A stretch of DNA of 64,000 nt from contig JAHISQ010000120.1 in NCBI GenBank assembly GCA_018818125.1, positions 120,491 through 184,490 of the forward strand. Reading direction: 5' to 3'. The stretch comes from Candidatus Rifleibacteriota bacterium (GTDB lineage Bacteria > Muiribacteriota > Ozemobacteria > Ozemobacterales > Ozemobacteraceae). Below the pieces are notes generated by a model that saw only the letters and a program-made list of their open reading frames with translations, did no database searches and was not told where the DNA came from. Position 1 is the stretch's first letter, and every line of letters starts with the position of its first letter. Of this stretch, positions 8,805 to 16,924 are shown in pieces. The translations under genes and the position numbers were made by a program.

Positions 8805-9668
8805 TCAGTCTTTTTCGAGCTGGTCTCTTTTTATTTCGGTTAAAACTGATTTGTAATCTTCTTCGGATTTGATAAAGTTTTGTTCTGAGAAAACAAAATC
8901 GAAGCTGCTTTTTGACTTGACGGTGCGTGGCCAGCCATCTTTAAGATTGATCAACATGCTGCCTTCGCGCATCAGTTTAACACCGACCTTTACCCTGTTG
9001 CCCTGCTGCATTGCGTAATCCGATTCAGATGCAAATTTAAAGGTGATTTCGGCGTTCTGACCATCGTTATGCAGGCGCTTGAGTGTGTATTCACCAGTTA
9101 TTTCGATGTCGTAAGGAGCCTGCTGAAAATCAACTGCTACGGGCTGAGTGAATTTGCGCTGCCATGAATCTCCTATCTTTACCGGGTTTTCAGGGTAAAA
9201 GACGAGATCATGCATATAATACATTTTATACTGTTCAGGCACGCCTTCGGTGCTGGTGACCATGCCGAGATTGTTTCGGTTAACTACTATCTGAGCATTG
9301 CGGCTACCGAGGCCGCTAACCCAAAGAAGAGGCTCGAGAATTGTATCGTTCATGCCCTGATTGGGCTGACCTGGCATATAATAATCAAGAGTAGCTGTTG
9401 CTAACTTAGATTCAGAAATAACTACGCCGGTTTCGCCACTAGGTATCAGTCGCGTGTCCTGATCAACAGCCAGACGGAAATAGGTCGCAATTTCTGGCAT
9501 AAACAGCATCTGCATCCGACTTCTGGCATTTACTTCGAGTTTGGTTAAGAATTTGCCAGCTTCGGGTGTGGTGAGACGCAGCAGGTGACCTTCGGGTTCG
9601 CCGGCTGCGATGCCAGCAAACAAACACAAACAAATAACAACAAGGCCAGACAAACTGCGCAGTTTCAT
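8805..9668 (-). CDS. exported protein of unknown function
   Basis: About 287 residues. A signal peptide is clear (MKLRSLSGLVVICLCLFAG..., cleavage probably after GIAAG), so the mature protein is periplasmic or at the surface. The remainder is beta-rich and includes PVKIGDSWQRKF, a pattern I associate with uncharacterised families of the DUF6263 kind; that assignment is tentative. The ATG at 9668 is preceded by GGAGG; the longer reading back to 9920 has no ribosome site and lacks sense. A terminator follows at 8574-8602. Divergent from the membrane glycosyltransferase-like gene. Confidence 0.75.
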   Translation of the reverse strand: MKLRSLSGLVVICLCLFAGIAAGEPEGHLLRLTTPEAGKFLTKLEVNARSRMQMLFMPEIATYFRLAVDQDTRLIPSGETGVVISESKLATATLDYYMPGQPNQGMNDTILEPLLWVSGLGSRNAQIVVNRNNLGMVTSTEGVPEQYKMYYMHDLVFYPENPVKIGDSWQRKFTQPVAVDFQQAPYDIEITGEYTLKRLHNDGQNAEITFKFASESDYAMQQGNRVKVGVKLMREGSMLINLKDGWPRTVKSKSSFDFVFSEQNFIKSEEDYKSVLTEIKRDQLEKD

Positions 9669-9818
9669 TATGATTTCCTCCAGATAAGGGTGTGTGTCTT
9701 TCAGAAATCTTAGCACAATAATCAATCTCATACCCAGCATTTTACTGTTTCTCATATCCTTTGTCGTCTGGTGACTTTGCGCGAGTTTTTCGTTACGGGA
9801 CTCCGTGGCTGATGAGAT

Positions 9819-11753
9819 TTGTTTTATCGCTATGCGATTAGTGTGGTTGGCATTATCATAGGTTTGTCTGTTTATGTTATCTGTTGTTTGTGGAGATCTG
9901 TTCTGGCTTTTTCTCGACAAAAAATTACAGCTCTGCTGGTAGTAGTGCTGTTTTATGGCCTTTTTTATCTCAACTGGTATTGGTCGACACCGCTCGGCAT
10001 TACACCAGTGCTTGATGGTGCCGAGAACATGGGTCTGGCCGAGAAGATTTATCAGGGTGCATTGCCAGCCGAGCCGTTTTATCGTGCCATGCTATACCCT
10101 TTTCTGCTGGCAATTTTAAGATTTGTCGGAGTCGAACCCGATCTGATGATGTCGGTAGCCGGTATTATGGGGCTGTTTTTTCATGTCCTGACGACTCTTC
10201 TGGTTGCCTTGATTGCGCAGTTGCTCTGGAAAAGCGAAACCTCGGCAATCCTTGCCGGCGCCATTTATGGTTTCTACCCGCTGGCGGTCTATTTTGCAGC
10301 TGATCCGCTTGATATTTCGGCGGCGATTTTTTGTATGTGTTCAGGTCTTTATCTTTATCTGCGAAATTTTGATCAGGCTTCGAAAAGTTCGGGTCTGGCT
10401 GCGGGACTCGCTATAGGTATTGGTGGTTTGCTCAGGGCTAATGTTCTGGCGGCAGGTGGATTGTTTGCGGCTGATCTATTGTTTCGTGGGCAGCGCAGAA
10501 AGGCTTTGCTGGCAATCCTTGGGGTTCTGCTGATGACATCTGCCGGCGCTCTGGTCGGCTGGTATCGCTCTGGTGAGTTCAGACTCATGCCATGGCAGGG
10601 GGCTTTTGCCTTTTATGTGTCCAATTCGGCAACCGCCAATGGCAAATATTTTAATCAGACACTCTATTTGCCAGATCGTGATTTTACCTATAACCCAGCC
10701 CGTCTTGAGTCAGAAATTCTTTATGGCCGCGAAACCGGTGAAAGTGGTGCATTTTCGATCGACAAATTCAACACTTTCTGGCGGGACAAGACACTGCGGT
10801 ATATCAGAGAGAATCCTGGGCAGTGGCTGGGTCTGCAGTTGCGCAAACTCTACTATCTGTTGAATAATTTTGAGCAGTATAACAACAAAACCTATGCTTT
10901 TCACCGCGATATGGCGCCGCTTTTGCGTTACAACCCTCTTTGTTGGGGTGTTGTGCTGATTGCCGTTCTATTGGTGCTGTTTAATCTGCGCAGTTTAAGC
11001 CCTGAGCTGAAGAGGATATTGCTGACCATATTTTTTATGGCGGCCGGAACTATGGTTTTCCTGGTGAGTGCGCGTTTCAGGTTATTGCTGGTGCCGATGC
11101 TGGTGGTGATAGTGCCAGGACTGCTTAATCTGCGGCTGTTTGAACGCCAGAAAATTGTAAAAAACCTGGTTGTAGCAGCTATTGCTGCATTTGTGACTTT
11201 TTCGACGCTGTTTGGTGCTGCAGACATATCGACATTCAATTCTGATCGTATGTTACTTGCTCATGCCAGTGCGCGTTTGTTCGATTTTGCAGGTCAGGTT
11301 TACTGGGCTGATCAGACTTTGCGCGATAATTCGGATAATCTCGTAGCAATGCGGGTAAAGGTGGTTGGTTTCACCAATCTGGTATTATCTGGGAAAAAGG
11401 GTTCAGCCGAAGACTGGCAGATGGTGAGCAAAGAGCTGTCATGGCTTGCCGAGCATGATTTGCAGTTCCCCGATACTGCGTTTCTTTCGGGCTGTTATGC
11501 CCTGAAGTTTCATCAGAATCGAGAAAAGGCCATACAAATCTGGCAGAAAGGCCTTAACAGTTACTCCGAAAAGGATCTTTACCTGGCAGCCCTTGTTTAC
11601 ATTGGAGCTAGGAAACTTTCTGTCTCACTGGATGCTCCCTCTGGCACTCTTCTCTGGTATCTGAAGATAAGAGAGGGTTTGTTGCCACAGGATAACCCTG
11701 AACTATTCAAGCAGATGCAGCGCGCTGCCAGGTTTTTCTTCGAGAGCGACTGA
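9819..11753 (+). CDS. GT-C type membrane glycosyltransferase-like protein
   Basis: 644 residues with about 10-12 membrane segments in the first 455 residues and a soluble tail of about 180 residues. The first large loop holds Asp at PVLDGAENMGLA followed by PFYRAMLYPFLLA, the pattern of the dolichyl-phosphate-mannose/ArnT-like GT-C superfamily, where the Asp is catalytic. Likely moves a lipid-linked sugar to a protein or glycan outside the membrane; the substrate is unknown. The tail has TPR-like repeats (KAIQIWQKGLNSYSE). The first possible start is TTG at 9819, because a stop lies just upstream; no good ribosome site is seen, so the true start may be slightly further in. Confidence 0.7.
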   Translation: MFYRYAISVVGIIIGLSVYVICCLWRSVLAFSRQKITALLVVVLFYGLFYLNWYWSTPLGITPVLDGAENMGLAEKIYQGALPAEPFYRAMLYPFLLAILRFVGVEPDLMMSVAGIMGLFFHVLTTLLVALIAQLLWKSETSAILAGAIYGFYPLAVYFAADPLDISAAIFCMCSGLYLYLRNFDQASKSSGLAAGLAIGIGGLLRANVLAAGGLFAADLLFRGQRRKALLAILGVLLMTSAGALVGWYRSGEFRLMPWQGAFAFYVSNSATANGKYFNQTLYLPDRDFTYNPARLESEILYGRETGESGAFSIDKFNTFWRDKTLRYIRENPGQWLGLQLRKLYYLLNNFEQYNNKTYAFHRDMAPLLRYNPLCWGVVLIAVLLVLFNLRSLSPELKRILLTIFFMAAGTMVFLVSARFRLLLVPMLVVIVPGLLNLRLFERQKIVKNLVVAAIAAFVTFSTLFGAADISTFNSDRMLLAHASARLFDFAGQVYWADQTLRDNSDNLVAMRVKVVGFTNLVLSGKKGSAEDWQMVSKELSWLAEHDLQFPDTAFLSGCYALKFHQNREKAIQIWQKGLNSYSEKDLYLAALVYIGARKLSVSLDAPSGTLLWYLKIREGLLPQDNPELFKQMQRAARFFFESD

Positions 11754-11757
11754 ATTT

Positions 11758-11795
11758 GCCAAAAAAACAAGGCACCTGTCTTTTGAACAGGTGCC
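11758..11795 (-). terminator. terminator after tRNA-Leu
   Basis: GGCACCTGT (11771-11779) and ACAGGTGCC (11787-11795) pair perfectly; on the minus strand a T-rich run (TTGTTTTTTT) follows immediately. Confidence 0.85.
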
Positions 11796-11808
11796 CGTTT
11801 GTGTCAAA

Positions 11809-11893
11809 TGCCGAGAGTCGGGGTCGAACCGACACGCCTTTAAGGGGCGCGGGATTTTGAGTCCCGTGCGTCTGCCAATTCCGCCATCCCGGC
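11809..11893 (-). tRNA. tRNA-Leu (anticodon CAA)
   Basis: An 85-nt class II tRNA. The acceptor arms GCCGGGA and TCTCGGC pair (one G-T), the D-arm reads TTGGCAGACGC, the anticodon stem CGGGA/TCCCG encloses CTCAAAA giving anticodon CAA, there is a long variable arm, and the T-arm has GGTTCGACCCC. The discriminator is A and the CCA end is not encoded, so a CCA-adding enzyme is needed. Terminator directly downstream. Confidence 0.96.
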
Positions 11894-11950
11894 TGACATT
11901 AGCAGTATAGCACAGTGGCCGGATAAATCGCAAGAAATTTGCACTTGTTT

Positions 11951-12100
11951 TCAGTCTTTGGCAAGCAGTCTGATTTTTGTTTTACAGTCGGGGCAGACGG
12001 CCCAGCGTTCGCCGATGTCATCGACTACGACGTCGATTGGCTCAAAGACGGCACCACATGAACATTCGATTTGGGCGGTGAAGCTGTTGTCGATTTGCAT
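11951..12100 (-). CDS. small zinc-ribbon protein (49 aa)
   Basis: A 49-residue protein beginning MQIDNSFTAQIECSCGAVF and ending RLLAKD. It carries C13-x-C15 and C36-x2-C39 (CPDC), which would make a complete four-cysteine zinc ribbon spanning almost the whole chain. The ATG at 12100 is preceded by GGGAGG at ideal spacing, which argues strongly that it is translated despite its size. It sits just upstream of tRNA-Leu on the same strand and is divergent from the FecR gene. Function unknown; such ribbons often bind nucleic acid or larger protein complexes. Confidence 0.75.
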   Translation of the reverse strand: MQIDNSFTAQIECSCGAVFEPIDVVVDDIGERWAVCPDCKTKIRLLAKD

Positions 12101-12247
12101 GATATAGCCTCCCAGGGTTGTGTTTTATATTTTCCCTCGCTGTAAAGGTAATCTGTACGGCTGAAAAGTAAAGCACGTGTTTCTTGGAATTATCTGGTGA
12201 ATTGCTGTAAACTCTTGCCATACTGTCAAACTATGCGGAGCGATAAC

Positions 12248-13501
12248 ATGACAAGGCAAACCGGCATTCTGCTGATTACTTTTTTTCTGGTAATGATTAA
12301 CGGCAGCGCAATAGCGCAGCATGACACCTATTTTTTCAGGACGCTGGAAGGTCGGGCAGTGCTCTCGCGCACTGGCGGCTCAACATGGCTGGCGTTATCA
12401 CAGGTTCAGCCAGTAGAAATAAAGCCAGGAGATATGGTGAATGTTGAGGGAAACGGCCGCGGTGAGCTGCTTTTTCCTGATGGCACGGTTGCGCGTCTCA
12501 AAAACAACGCGATGGTTACATTGCAGCGCTATGGTTTGAATCTGCGTCTTGGTTATGTCTGGCTGACTGTGCGGCGCAGCAGTGACATTTTTAAAGTGGT
12601 TACACCGCTGGGCTCATGCAGTGTTCTGGGCACTTCTTTTGACGTCGATGTTGACCGTTTCGGAAAAACCCAGGTAAGAGTATTTTCAGGGATAGTTGCA
12701 GTGCGTGCTGAAGCTGACACTCGCAACCGCCAGTTGGTATTGCAGCCAGGTATGCGCACTGTGGTTGTCGACAAGAGTAAGGTTGCCGACAAACCTGACA
12801 AGTTTTCGCATTCAACTATTGAACCGGCATTAATCAGCGAATGGAGCTCGCGAACCTTCGCACCTGCAGCGACAACTTTGCCTGCTGCTATAACGACTCC
12901 GGCGCGATCTGCGCCTTTTCGCCCGCAAAGGCCTCAGTTGCAACAAATTGAGCCACCACCGTCCGGCCCGAATCAGCCATTGCCAAGAGTTTCGGTAGAA
13001 AGTGCTCTGCCACCAATCAGACCCGAGATAGAGGGTGGTCAGATTGATTTGCCCCCGGTTTATGAAATTGTTGACGGCATCAAACCAGGCGAAGGCGGGA
13101 AGACCAGAATTATTGCGCGGCAGCGTTCTGAGTTCCTCGAAATGCTTAGGCGTCAGCAGTTGGAGCGCGAATCCGTCATTGGTGGTCGATTTGAAGAAGA
13201 AGGCGAGATGCGGCACGATCAGCATGGCTCAGAGTTGGGGCAATACCACCGTCCGGTTTCAACAGTGACTGATAATGAGTCTCTTGATCGCGAATATTAC
13301 ACTCTGCGCAACAGGATACTGAGAGTTCAGAGTCAAATTAGACAGACGGAGTTGGCAATCAGCACTTTAATAAATCAGGGTGTCGGTACAACGGCGCAGC
13401 GGCGGAAAATCTCATCGTTACAAGCCGAACATGTCGACTTGCAGTCGGAACAGCGAGTACTGTCTAACCGACTTCGTGATCTTCAGGCAAAAAAAAGATA
13501 A
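12248..13501 (+). CDS. exported FecR-domain protein with coiled-coil end
   Basis: About 417 residues. Signal peptide (MTRQTGILLITFFLVMINGSAIAQ), then a FecR-type beta domain at about residues 30-160 (PGDMVNVEGNGRGELLFPDGTVARL..., GTSFDVDVD, VRVFSGIVAVR), a Pro-rich linker, and a C-terminal helical region (residues 345-417) with heptad character. It is not next to a TonB receptor or sigma factor, so it is unlikely to be a classical FecR iron regulator; rather an exported structural or sensing domain. GGAG at 12237-12240 selects the ATG at 12248. Confidence 0.8.
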   Translation: MTRQTGILLITFFLVMINGSAIAQHDTYFFRTLEGRAVLSRTGGSTWLALSQVQPVEIKPGDMVNVEGNGRGELLFPDGTVARLKNNAMVTLQRYGLNLRLGYVWLTVRRSSDIFKVVTPLGSCSVLGTSFDVDVDRFGKTQVRVFSGIVAVRAEADTRNRQLVLQPGMRTVVVDKSKVADKPDKFSHSTIEPALISEWSSRTFAPAATTLPAAITTPARSAPFRPQRPQLQQIEPPPSGPNQPLPRVSVESALPPIRPEIEGGQIDLPPVYEIVDGIKPGEGGKTRIIARQRSEFLEMLRRQQLERESVIGGRFEEEGEMRHDQHGSELGQYHRPVSTVTDNESLDREYYTLRNRILRVQSQIRQTELAISTLINQGVGTTAQRRKISSLQAEHVDLQSEQRVLSNRLRDLQAKKR

Positions 13502-13518
13502 TTTTTTTTCATAAACCA

Positions 13519-13547
13519 TTGACAAAGCGAAAAAGTGTTGGTACGAT
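13519..13547 (+). promoter_or_regulatory. sigma70-type promoter of the HU gene
   Basis: TTGACA at 13519-13524, 17-nt spacer, TACGAT at 13542-13547; AGGAGGA follows before the GTG start. Confidence 0.8.
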
Positions 13548-13593
13548 TAGCTTGTGTTGAGTTTCTAATAAGTTTCAGGAGGATCCCTAAAAA

Positions 13594-13878
13594 GTGAAAA
13601 AGATTGAACTCGTGCGCGAAATCGCCAAAACAACCAACATGACCCAGACCCAGGCTACTGCTGCTCTTGATGCAACGCTTTCTATCATCAAAAAAGCGCT
13701 CAAGAAAAAAGACGACGTACGTCTCGTAGGTTTCGGTTCTTTCAAGGTTAACGCTAGAAAAGCAAGAACCGGTATCAACCCACAGACCAAAAAGCCAATC
13801 AAAATTCCGGCTTGTAACGTAGCCAAATTCGTGCCAGGCAAAGAACTGCGCGAAATGATCAACAACAAGAAAAAGTAA
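13594..13878 (+). CDS. hup: HU-family DNA-binding protein
   Basis: 94 residues of a standard HU/IHF protein: dimerising helices (residues 1-40), GFGSFKV, and the DNA-bending arm with RTGINPQTKKPIKIP. A nucleoid architectural protein that bends DNA. The start is GTG at 13594 after a strong AGGAGGA. It has its own promoter and terminator, as expected for an abundant protein. The arm carries the intercalating Pro of the family. Confidence 0.97.
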   Translation: MKKIELVREIAKTTNMTQTQATAALDATLSIIKKALKKKDDVRLVGFGSFKVNARKARTGINPQTKKPIKIPACNVAKFVPGKELREMINNKKK

Positions 13879-13895
13879 GATTTCAAGCACAATAA

Positions 13896-13930
13896 GGGAG
13901 CTGCCTTCGGGTAGCTCCCTCTTTGTTTTA
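13896..13930 (+). terminator. strong terminator after HU
   Basis: GGGAGCTGCC and GGTAGCTCCC form a 10-bp stem (one G-T) closed by a TTCG tetraloop, followed by TCTTTGTTTT. Confidence 0.92.
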
Positions 13931-13988
13931 GCTCGAAAGCAGTTATTGTATGTGATATGCTGACCGAACTTTAAAGAACTGGCTTTAT

Positions 13989-14726
13989 ATGAACACTGTG
14001 AATGACTACTACGGTAAAGATCTCGAAGCTATGGCAAAGGCAGTTAATTATCATCGCTGGATAATTGATGGCTTCAGCGCCTACATGGGAAAAACTGCTC
14101 TCGAAGTTGGTGCTGGCAACGGAAATTTCAGCGCCTCGCTGCTTGATTGCGGCATAGAGCATTTGGTAGCTTGTGAACCATCTCAGAATATGTTTGCCTT
14201 GCTACAGAGCAGATTTGCTGGCGATGCCAGAGTAACTGCATTAAATAGTTGTCTCGAAAGCTCAATGTTCGAAAAATATGCGCCCGTTGATTCGGTTATT
14301 TACGTCAATGTTCTTGAGCACATCGAAGATGACCAGGCTGAATTGAAGTTGGTCTATGAATGTTTGCGTCCGGGCGCGCATTTGTTGGTGATGGTGCCGG
14401 CGTTTCCGGGGTTGATGAGCGGATTTGATCGCAGAATTGGCCATTTTCGGCGTTATCTGCTTCGCGGTTTGCAGAAAAAGACTGAAAAAGCAGGATTTAC
14501 TGTGATTAACGCCAGATATTTTGATATCCTCGGCAGCTTTATCTGGTTCTTTATTGCCAAGCTTCTTGACCGCGACATTACTCCCGGTAATGTGCATCTT
14601 TATGACTCGCTGGTGATACCAATTTTGAAGAGATTTGAGAAACTTCTAGGATGCCCTTTTGGTAAGAATCTCCTGCTGGTAGCCAGAAAAGATCCCCCGG
14701 TGTTCACCGGGAATGGTCTTGCATAG
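13989..14726 (+). CDS. class I SAM-dependent methyltransferase
   Basis: 245 residues. Motif I is LEVGAGNGNFS (about residue 38), the acidic loop is ACEPS, and the post-II segment reads YVNVLEHIEDD, so a Rossmann-fold methyltransferase with intact SAM-binding motifs. The sequence FDRRIGHFRRY after strand 5 is typical of type 11/12 enzymes found near sugar and lipid genes. The substrate cannot be read from the sequence. It is monocistronic; the C-terminus is followed by about 0.5 kb lacking a clear gene. Confidence 0.85.
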   Translation: MNTVNDYYGKDLEAMAKAVNYHRWIIDGFSAYMGKTALEVGAGNGNFSASLLDCGIEHLVACEPSQNMFALLQSRFAGDARVTALNSCLESSMFEKYAPVDSVIYVNVLEHIEDDQAELKLVYECLRPGAHLLVMVPAFPGLMSGFDRRIGHFRRYLLRGLQKKTEKAGFTVINARYFDILGSFIWFFIAKLLDRDITPGNVHLYDSLVIPILKRFEKLLGCPFGKNLLLVARKDPPVFTGNGLA

Positions 14727-15262
14727 ATCGGTTCTACAGTTTTTTTCCGGCAAGACCATGGGGCGCGTTAGTCTTAGTATCGCTATTTTTTGCGTCGATA
14801 AAGATACTTCTTTGCCCATGGCTTTCGGCAAGTCTTTTTGGGACTGCCGCAGAATGATTGTCGTTTTGTGGTGAGCATGGTCAGCGTGGCAAAAAACGAA
14901 TATGCCAGAGAAGAACAATCAGCGGCAGGCAGTTTGATGAAGCCTGAACAGGCTACCGACAAGCAGTGTCAGAAAAATGATTGCAGCATCAATGTGTCTT
15001 GCAGTTACGTCAATCGGAACTGGTCACTGATGAGTTTTGGAATCTTTACGCAGGGCAATAAAGGCGAACAGGCTCATGCAGATCCTTCTGGTAAATAACT
15101 AATGAGTGCCCGACTACTGATTCGATTGTATTTCAGCCCGGCGCCTGCTGCAAAGTGTTCAGTTTGTGTAGTGATTTGAAGTATAAAACGCTGACCCGCC
15201 TGAAGCAAAGACTAAGATATCGCTTGCCTTGCCGACGTGCTTTCGAGTAAATTATCAATACT
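14727..15262 (-). other. gap without a convincing gene, possible decayed membrane-protein gene
   Basis: This 536-nt stretch has no ORF I would accept. On the minus strand, an ATG near 15082 opens a reading of the type MSLFAFIALRKDSKTH, is cut by stops, and further on encodes a hydrophobic run (HIDAAIIFLTLLVGSLF) and, after more stops or frame changes, LPLIVLLWHIRF. That is what an old membrane-protein gene would look like after decay. A 10-bp inverted repeat (14713-14722 with 14750-14759, ATGGTCTTGC) spans the end of the methyltransferase gene. The upstream neighbour's promoter lies at the right end. Confidence 0.25.
15224..15257 (+). promoter_or_regulatory. possible promoter for the pilB-like/pilT pair
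   Basis: TTGCCG at 15229-15234, 17-nt spacer and TTATCA at 15252-15257 (or TTGCCT at 15224, 18-nt spacer, TAAATT). Either places the transcript start within a few nt of the ATG at 15263, and no ribosome site is present, so the mRNA may be nearly leaderless. Confidence 0.35.
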
Positions 15263-16921
15263 ATGAATACGCAGAAAAAACGTCTGGGCGACATACTTAT
15301 AGATTGCAACCTGATAACCGATGAGCAACTCAAGCAGGCTCTAACTTTTCAGCGCGACAAGGGCATCAAACTTGGCGAGGCGCTGTCTGAGATGAATCTG
15401 GTAACCGAGGATGACATCATTTGGGCTCTGGGCAACCAGCTGAATATTTCGTTTATTCACCTGAACCCTGATATTGTTGATACCGAAGTCGTGAAGATGG
15501 TTGCCCCCGAGTTTGCGCGTGATCATAAGCTGATGCCGCTTTATAAAGCGGGAAACCAGTTCAGCGTATGCATGGTAGATCCGCTCGATTCTCGACCGAT
15601 CGAATTTCTTGAAGGTAAATTTGGTGTGCAGCTCTCGGTGTCTATTTGTACCGCCTTTGACTTTGAAACCACCTATTCGGCCATTTATGGTCCGGTAGAT
15701 GTCCAGCAGAAGGTTGCGAGCGGCGATATTGATTCTAGCGAAAAACAGAGCCTTGAGCGCGGTATTCCCAAAGGTATGGAAAGCCCGGAAAAGGTAATAA
15801 ACTATATTCTTGGCCAGGCGATTATCAACAAGGTGAATCGTATTCATTTTGAGCCATCCGACAAGGGCGTTGTAATCAGATTCAGAACCAATAATGTGCT
15901 TTCGCGTAAGGTTGAAGTGCCGGTAAAACTGCATCATGAGATAATTGGAAGGCTCAAGAAGCTGTCTCAGCTCACCGAAAAGGATATGCAGCGCGAAGGT
16001 GTTGTGATCGGGCATTTTCGTGTAACTGTTTCTAGCCGCCAGATCAATATTCAGTCGATCTTTTTTCCGACTGTTAATGGTGAGATGGTTATTTTAAAGC
16101 TCAGCGATTTTAACAGTATCCTTGAACAGCTCGGTAAAGCCGGCAAAGCTGCTATTGAAGAGCTGGTTACCTCAATAAAAACCACGCATGGTGTTTTGTA
16201 TGTCAGCGGTCCACGTGAGTCAGGCCGCACCACAACGCAATACTGCATTCTTAACAGCTATGATGCCGAAACTAGAAAACTTATTGCAATCGAAGACCCG
16301 GTTGTTGCAACTCTGTCGCAGGTCACGCAGATTCAGGTGGGTAGCGGTGGTATCGACAATTCACTCGCCGGTCTTAAACTGGCATTGCAGTTAGATGCCG
16401 ATATAATTTATCTTGATCACCTCGGCTCAAAAGAACTGGCCGAAGAAGTCTCCTTTGCCGGGCTTGGTGGCAAGACTGTGCTTACCTCGTATCTGGCGCA
16501 CGATGCTTCAAGCAGTATTATCAAATTACTTGAAACTGGTGCTGACCCGGTAATTGTTGCTTCTTCGCTCTGTGGTTTTGTCTGTCAGCGACTGATAAGA
16601 GTTCTTTGTCCAAACTGTAAAAGAGAGGCTGACATTCCGCAAGCTATGGTTGAGCTTGTGCCAGAAGACAGCAAAGACAAAAAGATTTTTGCTCAAAAGG
16701 GCTGTGAAGGCTGCAATAATACAGGATACATTGGCAAATCGCTTATTACCGAATATCTGCCAGCAACCCCAACTTTACGTCAGATGATAGTCAATCGACA
16801 AAACTATCAGGATTTTAACAGTTTTGCCCGCAAACAGGGTATTGTAAGTCTTGAAGACAAGGCTTTGGCAATGGTGTTGGCTGGCGAGACCAGCGCTGAC
16901 GAGTTTATGAGGTTGTTTTAA
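15263..16921 (+). CDS. PilB/GspE-like protein with MshEN domain and degenerate ATPase motifs
   Basis: 552 residues. The N-terminus is an MshEN domain with two copies of its motif (RLGDILIDCNLITDEQL at 7-23 and LGEALSEMNLVTEDDI), the cyclic-di-GMP site of MshE-type motors. The C-terminal part aligns with PilB, including IEDP and a Cys4 zinc site (CPNC, CEGC). The ATPase motifs are damaged: Walker A reads GPRESGRT (residues 316-323; Lys replaced by Arg), the Walker B segment reads DADIIYLDHLG where VGEIRD is expected, and the His box HTNDA reads LAHDA. Extension ATPase activity is therefore unlikely by the usual mechanism. pilT starts 3 nt later. It could be a regulatory pseudo-ATPase. Confidence 0.88.
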   Translation: MNTQKKRLGDILIDCNLITDEQLKQALTFQRDKGIKLGEALSEMNLVTEDDIIWALGNQLNISFIHLNPDIVDTEVVKMVAPEFARDHKLMPLYKAGNQFSVCMVDPLDSRPIEFLEGKFGVQLSVSICTAFDFETTYSAIYGPVDVQQKVASGDIDSSEKQSLERGIPKGMESPEKVINYILGQAIINKVNRIHFEPSDKGVVIRFRTNNVLSRKVEVPVKLHHEIIGRLKKLSQLTEKDMQREGVVIGHFRVTVSSRQINIQSIFFPTVNGEMVILKLSDFNSILEQLGKAGKAAIEELVTSIKTTHGVLYVSGPRESGRTTTQYCILNSYDAETRKLIAIEDPVVATLSQVTQIQVGSGGIDNSLAGLKLALQLDADIIYLDHLGSKELAEEVSFAGLGGKTVLTSYLAHDASSSIIKLLETGADPVIVASSLCGFVCQRLIRVLCPNCKREADIPQAMVELVPEDSKDKKIFAQKGCEGCNNTGYIGKSLITEYLPATPTLRQMIVNRQNYQDFNSFARKQGIVSLEDKALAMVLAGETSADEFMRLF

Positions 16922-16924
16922 GTT

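Noticed and set aside
14838..15098. An 86-codon plus-strand reading frame in the gap before the pilB-like gene.
   Set aside because: No ribosome site, composition unlike neighbouring proteins and no domain pattern; it lies opposite possible decayed minus-strand coding sequence.
15263..16921. The PilB-like gene as a simple sequencing error or pseudogene.
   Set aside because: The reading frame is complete, three separate ATPase motifs are altered by substitutions, and the rest of the fold, zinc cluster and MshEN motifs are kept.
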